The translations under genes and the position numbers were made by a program. The notes beneath the pieces were generated by a model that worked only from the letters and a program-made list of their open reading frames with translations, had not been told where the DNA came from and made no database searches. Below are positions 41,954 through 51,716 of a stretch of DNA of 57,878 nucleotides, piece by piece. This DNA is from Synechococcus sp. ARS1019 (lineage in GTDB: Bacteria; Cyanobacteriota; Cyanobacteriia; PCC-6307; Cyanobiaceae), in NCBI GenBank assembly GCA_002690325.1, contig NZED01000053.1:1-57878 (forward strand), read 5' to 3'. Every line of letters starts with the position of its first letter. The stretch's first letter is position 1.

Positions 41954-42988
41954 ATGGCAAACCTCCGTCGCGAATCGATCGATGTGCTGCGTGAGCTCAC
42001 GGGGCCTCTCGTGGATGTCCGCAGTCCTTCGGAGTACGCCAAAGGCCATTGGCCTGGAGCACACAACATCCCTCTGTTCACAGACCAAGAGCGTGCGGAT
42101 GTCGGCACCACTTACAAGCAAAAAGGGCGTCAAGAAGCGATTCAGCTGGGACTGGGTTTGACCGGCCCGAAACTGGCCCAACTCTCTGAACAACTCAAGG
42201 CCATCGCAGGGGAGGGATCCCTGCGCATCTACTGCTGGCGAGGAGGGCTCCGCTCCGGAAGCATCGCTTGGCTCGCCGATCTCCTCGAGCTCTCTCCGGT
42301 CGTCCTGGAAGGGGGCTACAAGGCCTATCGCCATTGGGCCCAACGCTGTTTTGAACAACCTTGGCCACTTCGATTGATGGGCGGGAGAACCGGCACCGGA
42401 AAGACCGATCTGCTGCTTGCACTGCAAAGCAGAGGCGTCGGCGTTGTGGACCTTGAAGGGCTTGCCAACCATCGCGGCAGCAGCTTTGGAGGCCTTGGGC
42501 TACCGGCCCAACCCAGCACAGAGCACTACGAAAATCGTTTAGCAGAAGCTCTGCAAGAACTGAAGGCCAAGGGCATCCAACACATTTGGTTGGAGGCAGA
42601 AAGCATCCAAGTGGGGCACTGCCGGATTCCCAAAGCTCTGTTCGACCAGATGAGCGTTGCTCCTGTTCTGGAGATTCAGCGTGACCTCAACAGCCGCGTC
42701 CGACAGTTGGTGGAGGTCTATGGAGACCTTGGAGCCGATGGCTTAGCCGAAGCGACGCAACGGATCAGCCGACGACTTGGCCCACAACGCACCAAACAAG
42801 CTCTGGACGCAATCAAATGTGCTGACTGGGCGACAGCATGCTTAGCGATGCTGGATTACTACGACCGTTGCTACGACCACGAACTCTCTCGATCACCCAA
42901 GCGTCAAAGCGTGGATATCAGTGGACTGAGTGCCAATGATGCCGCTGAAATGCTGATTGAACGCAAGTTCACACCAGTCTCCCCTTAG
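41954..42988 (+). CDS. mnmH: tRNA 2-selenouridine/geranyl-2-thiouridine synthase
   Basis: MnmH (SelU/YbbB) modifies the wobble 2-thiouridine of tRNA. It replaces sulfur with selenium, via a geranylated intermediate. The 344-residue product has an N-terminal rhodanese domain with the active Cys in YCWRGGLRSGS (about residue 93), PLVDVRSPSEY, and a C-terminal P-loop domain (GGRTGTGKTDLL, about residue 143). No selD is visible in the window. The open frame extends to 41879, but that part overlaps the GUN4 gene; the ATG at 41954 fits the family. Followed 24 bp later by psb28. Confidence 0.92.
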   Translation: MANLRRESIDVLRELTGPLVDVRSPSEYAKGHWPGAHNIPLFTDQERADVGTTYKQKGRQEAIQLGLGLTGPKLAQLSEQLKAIAGEGSLRIYCWRGGLRSGSIAWLADLLELSPVVLEGGYKAYRHWAQRCFEQPWPLRLMGGRTGTGKTDLLLALQSRGVGVVDLEGLANHRGSSFGGLGLPAQPSTEHYENRLAEALQELKAKGIQHIWLEAESIQVGHCRIPKALFDQMSVAPVLEIQRDLNSRVRQLVEVYGDLGADGLAEATQRISRRLGPQRTKQALDAIKCADWATACLAMLDYYDRCYDHELSRSPKRQSVDISGLSANDAAEMLIERKFTPVSP

Positions 42989-43012
42989 TATCACCCCTCT
43001 TCATGGCGAGTC

Positions 43013-43408
43013 ATGGCTGAAGCAGGAAAGGGCGCCGCAATTCAGTTCTTCCGCGGTGTTGATGAGCCGGTTGTCGCTGACATCCGCCTGACCCGCAGCC
43101 GTGACGGACGTACGGGACAGGCGACATTCGTTTTTGAGCAGCCCCAGGCTTTGGCCCCTGAAACCCTTGGTGCCATCGCCGGCATGTGGATGGTGGATGA
43201 AGAGGGTTCACTGGTCACCCGCGAAGTGAACGGCAAGTTCATCAACGGCAAGCCCAGTGCTCTGGAAGCCACCTACACCTGGAAAACCCTGGAAGACTTT
43301 GAGCGCTTTATGCGTTTTGCCGAGCGTTACGCCGCCTCCAACGGCCTTGGTTATTCACAGAATCAAAATTCCGATCAGACTGACGCTGCTTCGACAAACG
43401 ACGGTTGA
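43013..43408 (+). CDS. psb28: Photosystem II assembly protein Psb28
   Basis: Psb28 binds the cytoplasmic face of PSII assembly intermediates near CP47. The 131-residue product has the family core: [60 protein letters not shown] and [22 protein letters not shown] polar tail of about 17 residues (Asn/Gln/Asp/Thr-rich) follows. The stop overlaps the TTG start of the following transporter (TTGA). Confidence 0.95.
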   Translation: MAEAGKGAAIQFFRGVDEPVVADIRLTRSRDGRTGQATFVFEQPQALAPETLGAIAGMWMVDEEGSLVTREVNGKFINGKPSALEATYTWKTLEDFERFMRFAERYAASNGLGYSQNQNSDQTDAASTNDG

Positions 43409-44487
43409 CACTGCCGAACTGGTTGGCTCTTGGTGCGCTGATCGCGGTTTGCCTGCTGTTCTGGAGCCTTCGTCAGTTTTTACTTCTTCTGTTTGCGGGC
43501 CTGGTTCTTGCCATGGCCCTCTGCACATTGGTGGGGAGTCTGCGTGAACGCAGACCCATGCCACGTGCCATGGCTCTTGGTGTGTGCTTAGTTGGGTTGC
43601 TTGGCATCCTCGGCATCACAACAGCGGTGGTGGTTCCACCGTTCGTCGACGAATTCTCACTCCTACTGACCAAGCTTCCGCGAGCAGCCAGCACGTTGAT
43701 CGCGTTGGCAGTGGGGGGGTTGGATCACATCAGTGATGCGGTTTATGGCATCGATGCTGTGCCAGACCTGTCGCAGGTCATCTCCGGAGACTTCTCCTTA
43801 ATTCCTGATGGAGCAACCCTGGCCTCCGGTGTTGGCACAGGGTTCATCAGCCTCCTGGGGATCGCCGGAAATCTGGGAAGCGGAACGCTGCAATTGCTGT
43901 TTGTGGTGGCCGTTGCGCTCATGATCAGCGTCCAACCCGAGTCCTACCGGAGTGTTGGTCTCCAGCTGGTCCCCTCCTTCTACAGACGTCGGGCACGTTT
44001 GATCCTCAACCAGATCGGAGAAGCACTCAGCAGTTGGATGGTGGGTGTCTTGATCAGCTCATTAGCGGTCGCGTTGCTCTGCGGAATCGCGCTGTCCTTG
44101 CTTGGCGTCAAGCTCGTGCTCGCGAATGCTCTGATTGCAGGTCTGCTGAATGTGATTCCCAATGTGGGCCCCACTCTCAGCACTATTTTCCCGATGGCCG
44201 TTGCCCTGTTGGATGCACCCTGGAAGGCTGCAGCTGTTCTGGGCGCTTACGTGGTGATCCAGAACATCGAGAGCTACCTGATCACGCCATCGGTGATGCA
44301 TCACCAGGTCAAATTGCTTCCCGGACTCACCCTTGCAGCGCAATTGCTGTTCACAGTGATCTTTGGGCCGCTCGGTCTCTTATTGGCTCTTCCCATGGCT
44401 GTTGTCCTGCAAGTGCTAATTCGGGAAATCGTGATTCACGATCTCCTCGATCCCTGGAAAAAACGGCCATCAGCACGCACCACATGA
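43405..44487 (+). CDS. AI-2E family (PerM-like) transporter, copy 1
   Basis: A 360-residue polytopic membrane protein of the AI-2E exporter/PerM superfamily. Hydrophobic pairs at the N terminus, a central soluble part, and C-terminal helices with the hallmark [24 protein letters not shown] and the [12 protein letters not shown] and [16 protein letters not shown] stretches. Substrates in cyanobacteria are unknown; members move small solutes or ions. The start is a TTG overlapping the psb28 stop by 4 bp. Its stop overlaps the second copy by ATGA. Confidence 0.88.
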   Translation: MTLPNWLALGALIAVCLLFWSLRQFLLLLFAGLVLAMALCTLVGSLRERRPMPRAMALGVCLVGLLGILGITTAVVVPPFVDEFSLLLTKLPRAASTLIALAVGGLDHISDAVYGIDAVPDLSQVISGDFSLIPDGATLASGVGTGFISLLGIAGNLGSGTLQLLFVVAVALMISVQPESYRSVGLQLVPSFYRRRARLILNQIGEALSSWMVGVLISSLAVALLCGIALSLLGVKLVLANALIAGLLNVIPNVGPTLSTIFPMAVALLDAPWKAAAVLGAYVVIQNIESYLITPSVMHHQVKLLPGLTLAAQLLFTVIFGPLGLLLALPMAVVLQVLIREIVIHDLLDPWKKRPSARTT

Positions 44488-45485
44488 CTTTGCAAACCGT
44501 TCTGCTTGCTGTTTTATCGGTCGTCCTGACCCTGCTGCTCTGGAACCTTCGCTGGGTGCTGCTCATCGTGTTCGGAGCCGTCGTGGTCTCCGTTGCCCTC
44601 GATGTCCTCATCGCATGCGTTCAGTCCAGGAGCCGACTCAAACGCCCCCAAGCCTTGGTGGTTGTTCTAGGACTGCTGATCATCGCTGCGACGGTCATTG
44701 GTCAGTTACTGGTCCCTGAACTATTCGAACAGGTTCAGCAACTGGGCAGGGATTTGCCTCAACTGATCGAAAAAGTCTCCTCACTGCTGCAAGCAGACCC
44801 GCGACTGGACGGGTTATCCAGCGGGCTTGATGGTGAATGGAATCTCGACCGTCTCCAACCGATTGGCGCTCAACTACTCGGGTTCGCTGGTGGGGCCGCC
44901 AACACACTCATCCAGGTGTTCCTGGTGATGCTGCTCGCCGTTCTCTTGGCTTTGGATCCAACCGCTCACCGAGGGATGGTTCTGGCGATCACACCCCGAC
45001 CTGCTCGCCAGTCGATGACACGACTGTTCGATGACTGCCGTCAGGCCCTCGGCGGCTGGCTGACAGGAATGACGATCTCTGCAACAACCGTCTTTCTCTT
45101 GACCTGGGGCGGCCTCGCTCTACTGAAAGCCCCGTTGGCCTTGCTCAGCGCACTCATCTGTGGACTCCTGACCTTTGTGCCAACTATCGGCCCCACAGCG
45201 GCCACCCTGCTTCCGACAGGACTCGCCTTGCTCCAATCGCCGGAGTTGATGGTGTCCGTCTTGGTGTTTCGTCTCATTCTTCAGAACCTCGAGGCGTTCC
45301 TGCTCACACCATTGCTGCTCCGACGCACGGTGAATCTGCTGCCAACGGTCGCCTTAACCGCTCAACTCAGCCTTGGAGCGTTGTTGGGTTTGCCTGGTGT
45401 CCTTCTCGCTCTCCCGCTTGTGGTGGTGATGCAAGTGGTCATGCAGACCGTGGTCGTTCAGCAAATCATGGATCGCTGGTCCTGA
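44484..45485 (+). CDS. AI-2E family (PerM-like) transporter, copy 2
   Basis: A 333-residue paralogue of the preceding gene with the same order of membrane segments and the family motifs LLTFVPTIGPTAATLLPTGLALL, NLEAFLLTPLLLRRTVNLLP and GLPGVLLALPLVVVMQVV. The frame continues upstream to 44034, but that part is out-of-frame reading of copy 1; the ATG at 44484 overlaps its stop (ATGA). The two copies are clearly diverged, so this is an old tandem duplication that may work as a heteromer (inference). Confidence 0.88.
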   Translation: MTLQTVLLAVLSVVLTLLLWNLRWVLLIVFGAVVVSVALDVLIACVQSRSRLKRPQALVVVLGLLIIAATVIGQLLVPELFEQVQQLGRDLPQLIEKVSSLLQADPRLDGLSSGLDGEWNLDRLQPIGAQLLGFAGGAANTLIQVFLVMLLAVLLALDPTAHRGMVLAITPRPARQSMTRLFDDCRQALGGWLTGMTISATTVFLLTWGGLALLKAPLALLSALICGLLTFVPTIGPTAATLLPTGLALLQSPELMVSVLVFRLILQNLEAFLLTPLLLRRTVNLLPTVALTAQLSLGALLGLPGVLLALPLVVVMQVVMQTVVVQQIMDRWS

Positions 45486-45533
45486 AGTCGTGGGCCTCTA
45501 TCCAATACGGTGCTTAAAGGGGCTTGCAGCGCC

Positions 45534-45755
45534 ATGGATTACATCTTCAATTTTTCTCGTTACGAGGAATTGAGGCAGGCTGTCTTTGATCTCAAACGCG
45601 ACAATCTCGACACAGATTCATTGTTTGAAGAAGCACAGGATCTGTTCGACTCCTGGTGGTCCACCACCCACAACTCTGGTGAGTGGAATGAGGAGATCAA
45701 ACGTCAGACCTGGAACTCCATTTGGAAGGAATTTGGCTCCACCGAGGCTTACTGA
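45534..45755 (+). CDS. Small acidic protein, unknown function
   Basis: A 73-residue soluble protein rich in aromatic and acidic residues (MDYIFNFSRYEELRQAVFDLKRDNLD, EEAQDLFDSWWSTTHNSGEWNEEIKRQTWNSIWKEFG). Family not recognised. The ATG at 45534 is preferred to a start at 45510. It lies 48 bp after the transporter pair and overlaps the convergent gene by 7 bp. Confidence 0.65.
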   Translation: MDYIFNFSRYEELRQAVFDLKRDNLDTDSLFEEAQDLFDSWWSTTHNSGEWNEEIKRQTWNSIWKEFGSTEAY

Positions 45756-45967
45756 TAGCGCCGCCAGAGTGATGCCGATGCAAGCAGTACAACCACTGCT
45801 AGCAGGTGATAACGGACGGTAAACAGAAGAGACGTGACCGTGAAATGGTCAACCAACAACAACAAATCCGTTCGTAGATCCAGCAAGGCCAAGCCAACTA
45901 ACAGTGCCGGAAACCAAAGGGCTGAACGATGCCTGTTCCGCACAGACGGCTGGTCACTCACTGCCAT
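45749..45967 (-). CDS. Small membrane protein downstream of secF
   Basis: A 72-residue protein with two hydrophobic segments (SALWFPALLVGLALLDL and TSLLFTVRYHLLAVVVLLASASLW). The ATG at 45967 overlaps the secF 3' end by 14 bp, so it is coupled to secF. Family not recognised; a link to the Sec translocon is only suggested by position. Confidence 0.6.
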   Translation of the reverse strand: MAVSDQPSVRNRHRSALWFPALLVGLALLDLRTDLLLLVDHFTVTSLLFTVRYHLLAVVVLLASASLWRRYQ

Positions 45968-46943
45968 TGCCTGAATCCCAGAGAGTGAGCAGAGCAGGTG
46001 CCAGGGCAATGCTCGACCAGCTCCCCACGACGACTCCAAGTGCCAGGGCAATGGCAAACCAATACAGGGTGAGACCACCAAAGAAAATCAGAGCCAACAA
46101 AGGCAACAGGGTCGTTCCACTGGTGTAAAGGGTTCGAGTCAGCGTGGCTGACACGGCTAAATCCACCTGTTGAGAGACCGGACGTTGGGCATTTTCACGG
46201 CTGCGTTCACGGATGCGATCGAACACAACAACCGTGTCGTTCACCGAATAACCAGCAATGGTCAGCAAGGCAACAGCGAACAGACTGTCGACCTCAAGCT
46301 GTACGAACAGACCCAACCAAGCAAAGATCCCGCACACAATCACGACGTCGTGCGCTAGAGCGACCAGCGCAAGGAAGGCAAATCTTCCGTCGTAGCGAAT
46401 GGTGATGTAAGCAGCGATCCCAGCAAAAGCCACCAACAACGAAATCAAGCTGCTTCGAAGCAGCTGACCGCCAAGGGAGGGACCAATGGTGTCGACGGAT
46501 TGACCACCGTCGACATAGGGGCCGGCCACATCAGCAAGGCCTGTGATCACACCCTGACCCTGAGCAGCAGTGAGCGTGGGCAATCGCAAGAGCAACGATT
46601 CACCACCATCCAACAATTGAACACGCGTTCCGGAGAGCTTGGGCAAAGCCTCGTCTGCTTCAGTCGGCAAATTCAGCCCCTGCAGAGCATCCGAAACCGC
46701 TGATGCTTGGAGGTTGCGGCAGCTGTCGCCGCAGTTCCGTTCCAGCTGGATCTGTGTTCCGCCGGTGAAGTCCAAGCCCGGGCGCAGGGGGGATCCCAGC
46801 TGAATCGAGCTCAAGACAAGACCGATCACGCTGATCAACACGACGACGGCTGAAATCAGCCAAACCCGTGCTCTGAAACGACTGAGAGGGATGGACACAA
46901 CCCCGTTCCCTGAAGCGGCGGATGGCGACGGCGAAACAGCCAT
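45954..46943 (-). CDS. secF: Protein translocase subunit SecF
   Basis: SecF with SecD forms a membrane complex that uses the proton gradient to pull proteins through SecYEG. The 329-residue product has six membrane helices, the periplasmic P1 domain after helix 1 (GLDFTGGTQIQLE motif) and the family motifs SLLVAFAGIAAYITIRY, SVNDTVVVFDRIRE and SATLTRTLYTSGTTLLPLLALIFFGG. The frame reaches 47012 but the ATG at 46943 gives a 4-bp gap to secD. Confidence 0.95.
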   Translation of the reverse strand: MAVSPSPSAASGNGVVSIPLSRFRARVWLISAVVVLISVIGLVLSSIQLGSPLRPGLDFTGGTQIQLERNCGDSCRNLQASAVSDALQGLNLPTEADEALPKLSGTRVQLLDGGESLLLRLPTLTAAQGQGVITGLADVAGPYVDGGQSVDTIGPSLGGQLLRSSLISLLVAFAGIAAYITIRYDGRFAFLALVALAHDVVIVCGIFAWLGLFVQLEVDSLFAVALLTIAGYSVNDTVVVFDRIRERSRENAQRPVSQQVDLAVSATLTRTLYTSGTTLLPLLALIFFGGLTLYWFAIALALGVVVGSWSSIALAPALLTLWDSGNGSE

Positions 46944-46947
46944 GAAT

Positions 46948-48429
46948 TCAGACAGACGGAGAGGACAGCTGCCGGAGGGGCAGGAAATTGGCAGGTCGGC
47001 GAAGGCCGGCATACCCCATCAGGAAGCGCAGCAACGTCCTGGTGCACGTGAGGGCAGTGAACAAACTGAGCACAACGCCAATTCCAAGGGTTGCGGCGAA
47101 ACCCTTCACAAACCCCGTTCCCAAGAAGAACAGGGCCGAGCAGCTGATCAAGGTGGTCAGGTGACCATCCACGATCGAGGTAAAGGCCTGGGAGAAGCCG
47201 GTGTCAATCGAACGGATCAAGGTGTTTCCACGACGCAGCTCATCCTTGATGCGTTCGAAAATCAGAACGTTGGCATCCACGGCCATGCCGATGCTGAGGA
47301 TGAAACCAGCAATCCCAGGCAAGGTCAGGGTGACTGGAATTAAGCAGTACACCGCAAGATTGAACAGCGCATAAAGGCTCAGGGCAATCACGGCGACCCC
47401 TCCAGGCAGCCGGTACAGCAAGACCATGAACACGGCCACCAGTGCCAAACCAGATAGAGCTGCCATCAAGCTGCGGCGGATGTTTTCAGCGCCGAGGGTG
47501 GGTCCGATGGTGCGAACTTCGAGAACCTCGACTGGCAGAGGGAGCGATCCACCACGGAGTTTCACCTCCAATTCACGGGCCTCTTCTGCCGAAAAGTTGC
47601 CACTAATCGTGGCGGCACCACCCGTGATTCCAGCCGTCTCAAACTGAGGGCCAACACTGGCTGCGCTGATGACTTCGCCATCCAGAACGATGGCAAGCAA
47701 ACGGTCGGTACCAGCGATCGACTTGGTAAGTGCAGCAAAAGCTTCTGCACCGTCTGCGTTGAAATTGAGTGTGACTTCCCAGTTCGATGGATTGTTTTGG
47801 AGCGGTTGACGACCGGCACTCACAAGATCCTGTCCTGTAAGGGCAGTTGGAGTCAGCAGGGTGAGTAATTTCTCATCCACCTTGCCCACGAGGAGCTTGA
47901 GCTGATCATTGTCTGAGCCAGCCGTCTCGGTCACGCCCAAACTCTGACGCGCTTCCTTCAGCTGTTCGTCATCCAATTCAGCGAGGGGTTCGCCGAGACG
48001 TTCTTGTTGCTCTCGCAACGTGAGCACCGCTTGAGCCTGAGTGCGCAAACTCTGGAGACGACGGAATTCGGTCTCTGCCCCTTCACGAATGGAACGGAAC
48101 TCCATCAGGGCGGTATCTCCCAACACGCGAGCAGCCCGAGTTGGGTCCTGTTCTCCAGGGAGTTGGAGCACCAATTGGTTGTCGCCAACGGTTTGAAGGG
48201 TCGACTCCGCGACCCCGAGTCCGTTCACGCGGCGGTCAAGTACAACTTTGACGGCTTCAAGCTGTTCTGAACCCACACGGGTAATTTCCCCAGCCGGTTG
48301 AACCTCAACCGTGATCTGGCTTCCACCGCGGAGGTCGAGCCCCAACTGAAGAGGTGTCGTAAAGAGAAGTGCCGCTGACGCGATCGCCAGTGCAAGAACG
48401 AGGGCGAACCAGCCCTGTTGGCGTGCCAT
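46948..48429 (-). CDS. secD: Protein translocase subunit SecD
   Basis: A 493-residue SecD. An N-terminal helix (WFALVLALAIASAALLF) precedes LGLDLRGGSQITVEV, the P1 head with the VNGLGVAESTLQ and QLPGEQDP motifs, and five C-terminal helices (PGIAGFILSIGMAVDANVLIFERIKDELRRG, TSIVDGHLTTLI). It works with the adjacent secF. The ATG at 48429 lies 4 bp after the pdhB stop, so the string pdhB-secD-secF is likely one transcript. Confidence 0.96.
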   Translation of the reverse strand: MARQQGWFALVLALAIASAALLFTTPLQLGLDLRGGSQITVEVQPAGEITRVGSEQLEAVKVVLDRRVNGLGVAESTLQTVGDNQLVLQLPGEQDPTRAARVLGDTALMEFRSIREGAETEFRRLQSLRTQAQAVLTLREQQERLGEPLAELDDEQLKEARQSLGVTETAGSDNDQLKLLVGKVDEKLLTLLTPTALTGQDLVSAGRQPLQNNPSNWEVTLNFNADGAEAFAALTKSIAGTDRLLAIVLDGEVISAASVGPQFETAGITGGAATISGNFSAEEARELEVKLRGGSLPLPVEVLEVRTIGPTLGAENIRRSLMAALSGLALVAVFMVLLYRLPGGVAVIALSLYALFNLAVYCLIPVTLTLPGIAGFILSIGMAVDANVLIFERIKDELRRGNTLIRSIDTGFSQAFTSIVDGHLTTLISCSALFFLGTGFVKGFAATLGIGVVLSLFTALTCTRTLLRFLMGYAGLRRPANFLPLRQLSSPSV

Positions 48430-48433
48430 TGAT

Positions 48434-49417
48434 TCAGAGTCCCTGGCGCACGATCTGCTGAGCGGCCTCAACGATCTGATGGGGCTGAATAATCGTCAGA
48501 TTCTCCAGGGCCCCGTTGTACGGGGTCGGAATGTCTTGGCTCGAAAGACGAATCGGGCGCGCATCGAGGTCGTCGAAGCACTGTTCAGTAATCAATGCAA
48601 TCAACTCAGCTCCTATCCCACCGGTCTTCATGCATTCCTCAACCACAATGACTTTGTTGGTCTTGCGAATCGAGCGACCGATCGTCTCCATGTCGAAGGG
48701 CTTGAGACTGATCAGATCAATCAACTCAACGCTGATGCCATCGGCTTGAAGCTGTTCAACCGCCTTAAGGCAGTGGTGGCGCATTCTTGAGTAGGTCAGG
48801 ATCGTCACATCTGATCCTTCTTGGACGATGTCCGCCTGATCCAGAGCACAAGTGAACTCACCATCCGGCAGGTCTTCACTCAAGTTGTAGAGGAGCACAT
48901 GCTCGAAGAAGAGGACCGGATTGTTGTCCCGAATGGCTGCCTTCATCAGCCCCTTGGCATTGGTGGGGGTGCTGCAGGCGACGATCTTGATCCCAGGCAC
49001 CGCATGGAAATACGCCTCAAGACGCTGGCTGTGCTCCGCACCGAGCTGACGACCCACTCCACCGGGGCCTCGCACAACTGTTGGGATCGTGAAGTTGCCA
49101 CCGCTGGTGTAGCGCAGCATCCCCATGTTGTTGGAGATCTGGTTGAAGGCCAGCAGCAGGAATCCCATATTCATGCCCTCGACGATGGGTCGAAGACCTG
49201 TCATGGCAGCACCGACGGCCATACCGGTAAAGCCGTTCTCCGCAATCGGTGTGTCTAAAACGCGGAGATCGCCGTATTTCTCGCACAGATCCTTGGTGAC
49301 CTTGTAGCTACCGCCGTAATGGCCAACGTCTTCTCCCATCACACAAACGTGGGGATCGCGGGCCATCTCTTCGTCGATGGCTTCGCGAAGAGCATTGAAG
49401 AGAAGTGTTCCTGCCAC
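48434..49417 (-). CDS. pdhB: Pyruvate dehydrogenase E1 beta subunit
   Basis: PdhB with PdhA forms the thiamine-dependent E1 component that decarboxylates pyruvate. The 327-residue product begins [44 protein letters not shown] and has [47 protein letters not shown] and the C-terminal [20 protein letters not shown] start at 49417. PdhA and the other complex genes are not in the window. Confidence 0.95.
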   Translation of the reverse strand: MAGTLLFNALREAIDEEMARDPHVCVMGEDVGHYGGSYKVTKDLCEKYGDLRVLDTPIAENGFTGMAVGAAMTGLRPIVEGMNMGFLLLAFNQISNNMGMLRYTSGGNFTIPTVVRGPGGVGRQLGAEHSQRLEAYFHAVPGIKIVACSTPTNAKGLMKAAIRDNNPVLFFEHVLLYNLSEDLPDGEFTCALDQADIVQEGSDVTILTYSRMRHHCLKAVEQLQADGISVELIDLISLKPFDMETIGRSIRKTNKVIVVEECMKTGGIGAELIALITEQCFDDLDARPIRLSSQDIPTPYNGALENLTIIQPHQIVEAAQQIVRQGL

Positions 49418-49479
49418 GGCTTCACTGAGATCCCGGCCAGCCCGGGGTGAGAGGCCAAGCTATCTCAGCCAGCGCTAGG

Positions 49480-49575
49480 TCAGCCTCCAGCGGCAAATGT
49501 GAAGAGCAGAAGAACCGACAAGAGCATTGCCGGTGAGAGCAGAAGGACCAACTGCCCGAGATCGTGAGGAGTCAC
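49480..49575 (-). CDS. 31-residue single-pass membrane microprotein
   Basis: A GTG-started ORF of 31 codons encodes a short polar start (MTPHDLGQ) and one membrane helix (LVLLLSPAMLLSVLLLFTFAAGG). It lies 25 bp after the DUF3082 gene and 62 bp before pdhB on the same strand. The composition resembles the small one-helix subunits of photosystems and cytochrome b6f, but I cannot match it to PsbX/Psb30/PetN-type sequences. The call rests on the clean helix and position, so it is tentative. Confidence 0.5.
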   Translation of the reverse strand: MTPHDLGQLVLLLSPAMLLSVLLLFTFAAGG

Positions 49576-49600
49576 CGACAACGGTTCTTTTGCGCTGACG

Positions 49601-49921
49601 CTAGGCAGGGTTTTGGTCTTGCCTTGTGAAAAGACTGCGAAGAAACACGAGGGTCAGCCCCAAGGCCACAAAGGCCGTACTGAAGGTGGCCAGGAAGGAC
49701 AACCCGACGAGCAACGTCTTCAACGTCACAGCGATGTTCTGAGCAATCGGGGAGCTGTAGTGCGGGGGATGCATGGCGAAATACACCACCATTCGCTTGC
49801 TCCAACCGAGGGCAAGCCAAGCCAACAATCCAGCGGTGAGAGCACCGGATAAAAAACTGAGCGGACCTTTCCGCGGCTGTTGATCCGACTCCTCGGATTT
49901 CGATTCGACTGGATCCGTCAT
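49601..49921 (-). CDS. DUF3082 family membrane protein
   Basis: A 106-residue protein. A polar N terminus precedes two membrane segments (LSGALTAGLLAWLALGWSKRMVVYF and TLLVGLSFLATFSTAFVALGLTLVFL) joined by a conserved HPPHYSSPIAQNI loop. This matches my recall of the cyanobacterial DUF3082 family, which has no assigned role. It lies 10 bp after ispE. Confidence 0.8.
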   Translation of the reverse strand: MTDPVESKSEESDQQPRKGPLSFLSGALTAGLLAWLALGWSKRMVVYFAMHPPHYSSPIAQNIAVTLKTLLVGLSFLATFSTAFVALGLTLVFLRSLFTRQDQNPA

Positions 49922-49931
49922 CGTTTCATTC

Positions 49932-50864
49932 TCACTCCACTTGAACCGTCACACCGTTGGGCTGCAAAGCGCAGCACCAAGCCTGCAACCCAGCCGCGAA
50001 AAAGCCCTCAGCCAACTGGTCACGCGCCTGATGACAGGCCTCCATGTTCTCCATCAGGGCAAAACAACTGGGGCCGGATCCGCTCATCGCCACAGCCAAC
50101 GAATCAGGCAATGTTCGCAACAGAGCCAAAGCCTGCTGAACAGCCTCAACCTCCGGTTCAACAACCTGCTGGAGGTCATTGCGAAGGGGAGGTGGGCAAC
50201 TTGCAGAAGGCTGATTCAACCAACGAGCAGTCCGCAAGGTCTGGCGACGCAGTTCGAACGCCTCCTCTCCACTGAGGTAAGTCGCCCCCTGCAACTCCTT
50301 ACAGCGTTGATATGCCCAGGGCGTTGACACGCTGACTGCCGGATTCTTGACCAACAAAACCGCGAGGGAGGTACTGGCAGCCGAGCAGGGCTCGAGTCGC
50401 TCGCCGCGCCCGAAACACAGCTGACGGCCACCGGACACACAAAACGGCATATCGGAGCCAAGATCCGCAGCGGCTGCTTCGAGCTGCTGTCGGCTGTTGC
50501 CCAGTCCCCACAGCGTGTTCAAGCCAACCAATGTGGCCGCCCCATCGCTCGATCCACCGGCGAGTCCGGCACCAATCGGAATCCGCTTGCTCAGGTGAAT
50601 GGTTGCCCCCAGCTCGCTAAACCCAGACCGATCACGCAGCAGCCGTGCAGCCCGAACAATCAAGTTGTCGTCGCCAAGGCTGAGTGACGGGTCATCGCAA
50701 CTCAGAACCACCTGCGCATCGGCACGGTTTTGGAAGGTGAGCTGATCAGCCAGGTCGATGCTTTGCATCACCATCGCCAATTCATGGAACCCATCTGGAC
50801 GCAAGCCAAGAACTTCCAGATGCAAATTCACCTTGGCCGGCGCCGTCACCGTGATCGTGCTCAT
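49932..50864 (-). CDS. ispE: 4-diphosphocytidyl-2-C-methyl-D-erythritol kinase
   Basis: IspE phosphorylates CDP-ME in the MEP isoprenoid pathway, which supplies carotenoids and the phytyl chain of chlorophyll. The 310-residue GHMP kinase starts [16 protein letters not shown], has the ATP-binding [21 protein letters not shown] at about residue 93 and the C-terminal [12 protein letters not shown]. It lies 13 bp after rsmA on the same strand. Confidence 0.96.
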   Translation of the reverse strand: MSTITVTAPAKVNLHLEVLGLRPDGFHELAMVMQSIDLADQLTFQNRADAQVVLSCDDPSLSLGDDNLIVRAARLLRDRSGFSELGATIHLSKRIPIGAGLAGGSSDGAATLVGLNTLWGLGNSRQQLEAAAADLGSDMPFCVSGGRQLCFGRGERLEPCSAASTSLAVLLVKNPAVSVSTPWAYQRCKELQGATYLSGEEAFELRRQTLRTARWLNQPSASCPPPLRNDLQQVVEPEVEAVQQALALLRTLPDSLAVAMSGSGPSCFALMENMEACHQARDQLAEGFFAAGLQAWCCALQPNGVTVQVE

Positions 50865-50877
50865 CGGGCTCCAGCCA

Positions 50878-51702
50878 TCAATCGCCCTGATTCAAACCCG
50901 TCGCCAAGGCGACCCAGGCCTGGGGAGAGATCTCCTGGGGGCGTTGTTGCAGGTTGATCCCCGCATTGGCAGCAACCGCTTGCAGATGATCGGGAGCCGC
51001 AACCCCAGCGAGGGTGTTGCGCAACATCTTGCGTCGTGAAAGGAAGGCCTGCTTCAGCAACGATTCCACCTGGCGAGCTCGCACAAGATCCAGTCGCCTC
51101 TCGGCTGGGTATGGATCCAAAGCAATGACCTCCGACTGCACCTTCGGCGGCGGCTGAAAGCAACGGGGGGGAACAGGACAGACGCTGCGGCACTCAGCGA
51201 GCAATTGCATCCGCACGCTCAACGCACTGAAGCTGCTCTGGCCAGGACGGGCCCGAATGCGTTCGGCGACCTCTTTCTGCACCAGCAGGACCAGGCGCTG
51301 ATAAGGAGGATCCACTGGTCGGTCCAGCCGACCGATCAGACGGTCTAGTAATGGACCCGTGATGTTGTACGGAATATTGGCGACAACTTTGTTGGCCGCC
51401 ATGCCATCAGGCAACTCCAACGGTGTCTCCAACACATCTCCTTGACGCAAATGAAACCGCGAGTCGGTGGAGAACCGCTCGGTCAGACCTGCCACCAAAT
51501 CTCGGTCGAGCTCAATGGCCTGAATCAACGCTGCCTTGCTCGCCAACAGCCTTTCCGTCAACACACCTCGGCCTGGGCCAACTTCCAAAACCCTGTCATC
51601 AGGCTGAAGATCGGCAGCGGCGATAATCGCTTCGAGCACCGATGCATCACGCAACCAGTGCTGACCAAAGCGCTTGCGTGCCTGATGTCCTGAAAAGCCC
51701 AT
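50878..51702 (-). CDS. rsmA: 16S rRNA (adenine1518/1519-N6)-dimethyltransferase
   Basis: RsmA (KsgA) dimethylates two adjacent adenines near the 3' end of 16S rRNA. The 274-residue protein begins [18 protein letters not shown], has motif [17 protein letters not shown] and the catalytic motif [14 protein letters not shown]. Two starts are possible, ATG at 51720 and ATG at 51702; the second fits the family better. It is followed by ispE, a common bacterial order. Confidence 0.94.
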   Translation of the reverse strand: MGFSGHQARKRFGQHWLRDASVLEAIIAAADLQPDDRVLEVGPGRGVLTERLLASKAALIQAIELDRDLVAGLTERFSTDSRFHLRQGDVLETPLELPDGMAANKVVANIPYNITGPLLDRLIGRLDRPVDPPYQRLVLLVQKEVAERIRARPGQSSFSALSVRMQLLAECRSVCPVPPRCFQPPPKVQSEVIALDPYPAERRLDLVRARQVESLLKQAFLSRRKMLRNTLAGVAAPDHLQAVAANAGINLQQRPQEISPQAWVALATGLNQGD

Positions 51703-51716
51703 GGCTTCACTGTGCA

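Noticed and set aside
44034-44483. N-terminal extension of the second AI-2E transporter
   Set aside because: This is a different frame inside the first transporter gene and has no membrane-protein character. The ATG at 44484 with ATGA overlap is the natural start.
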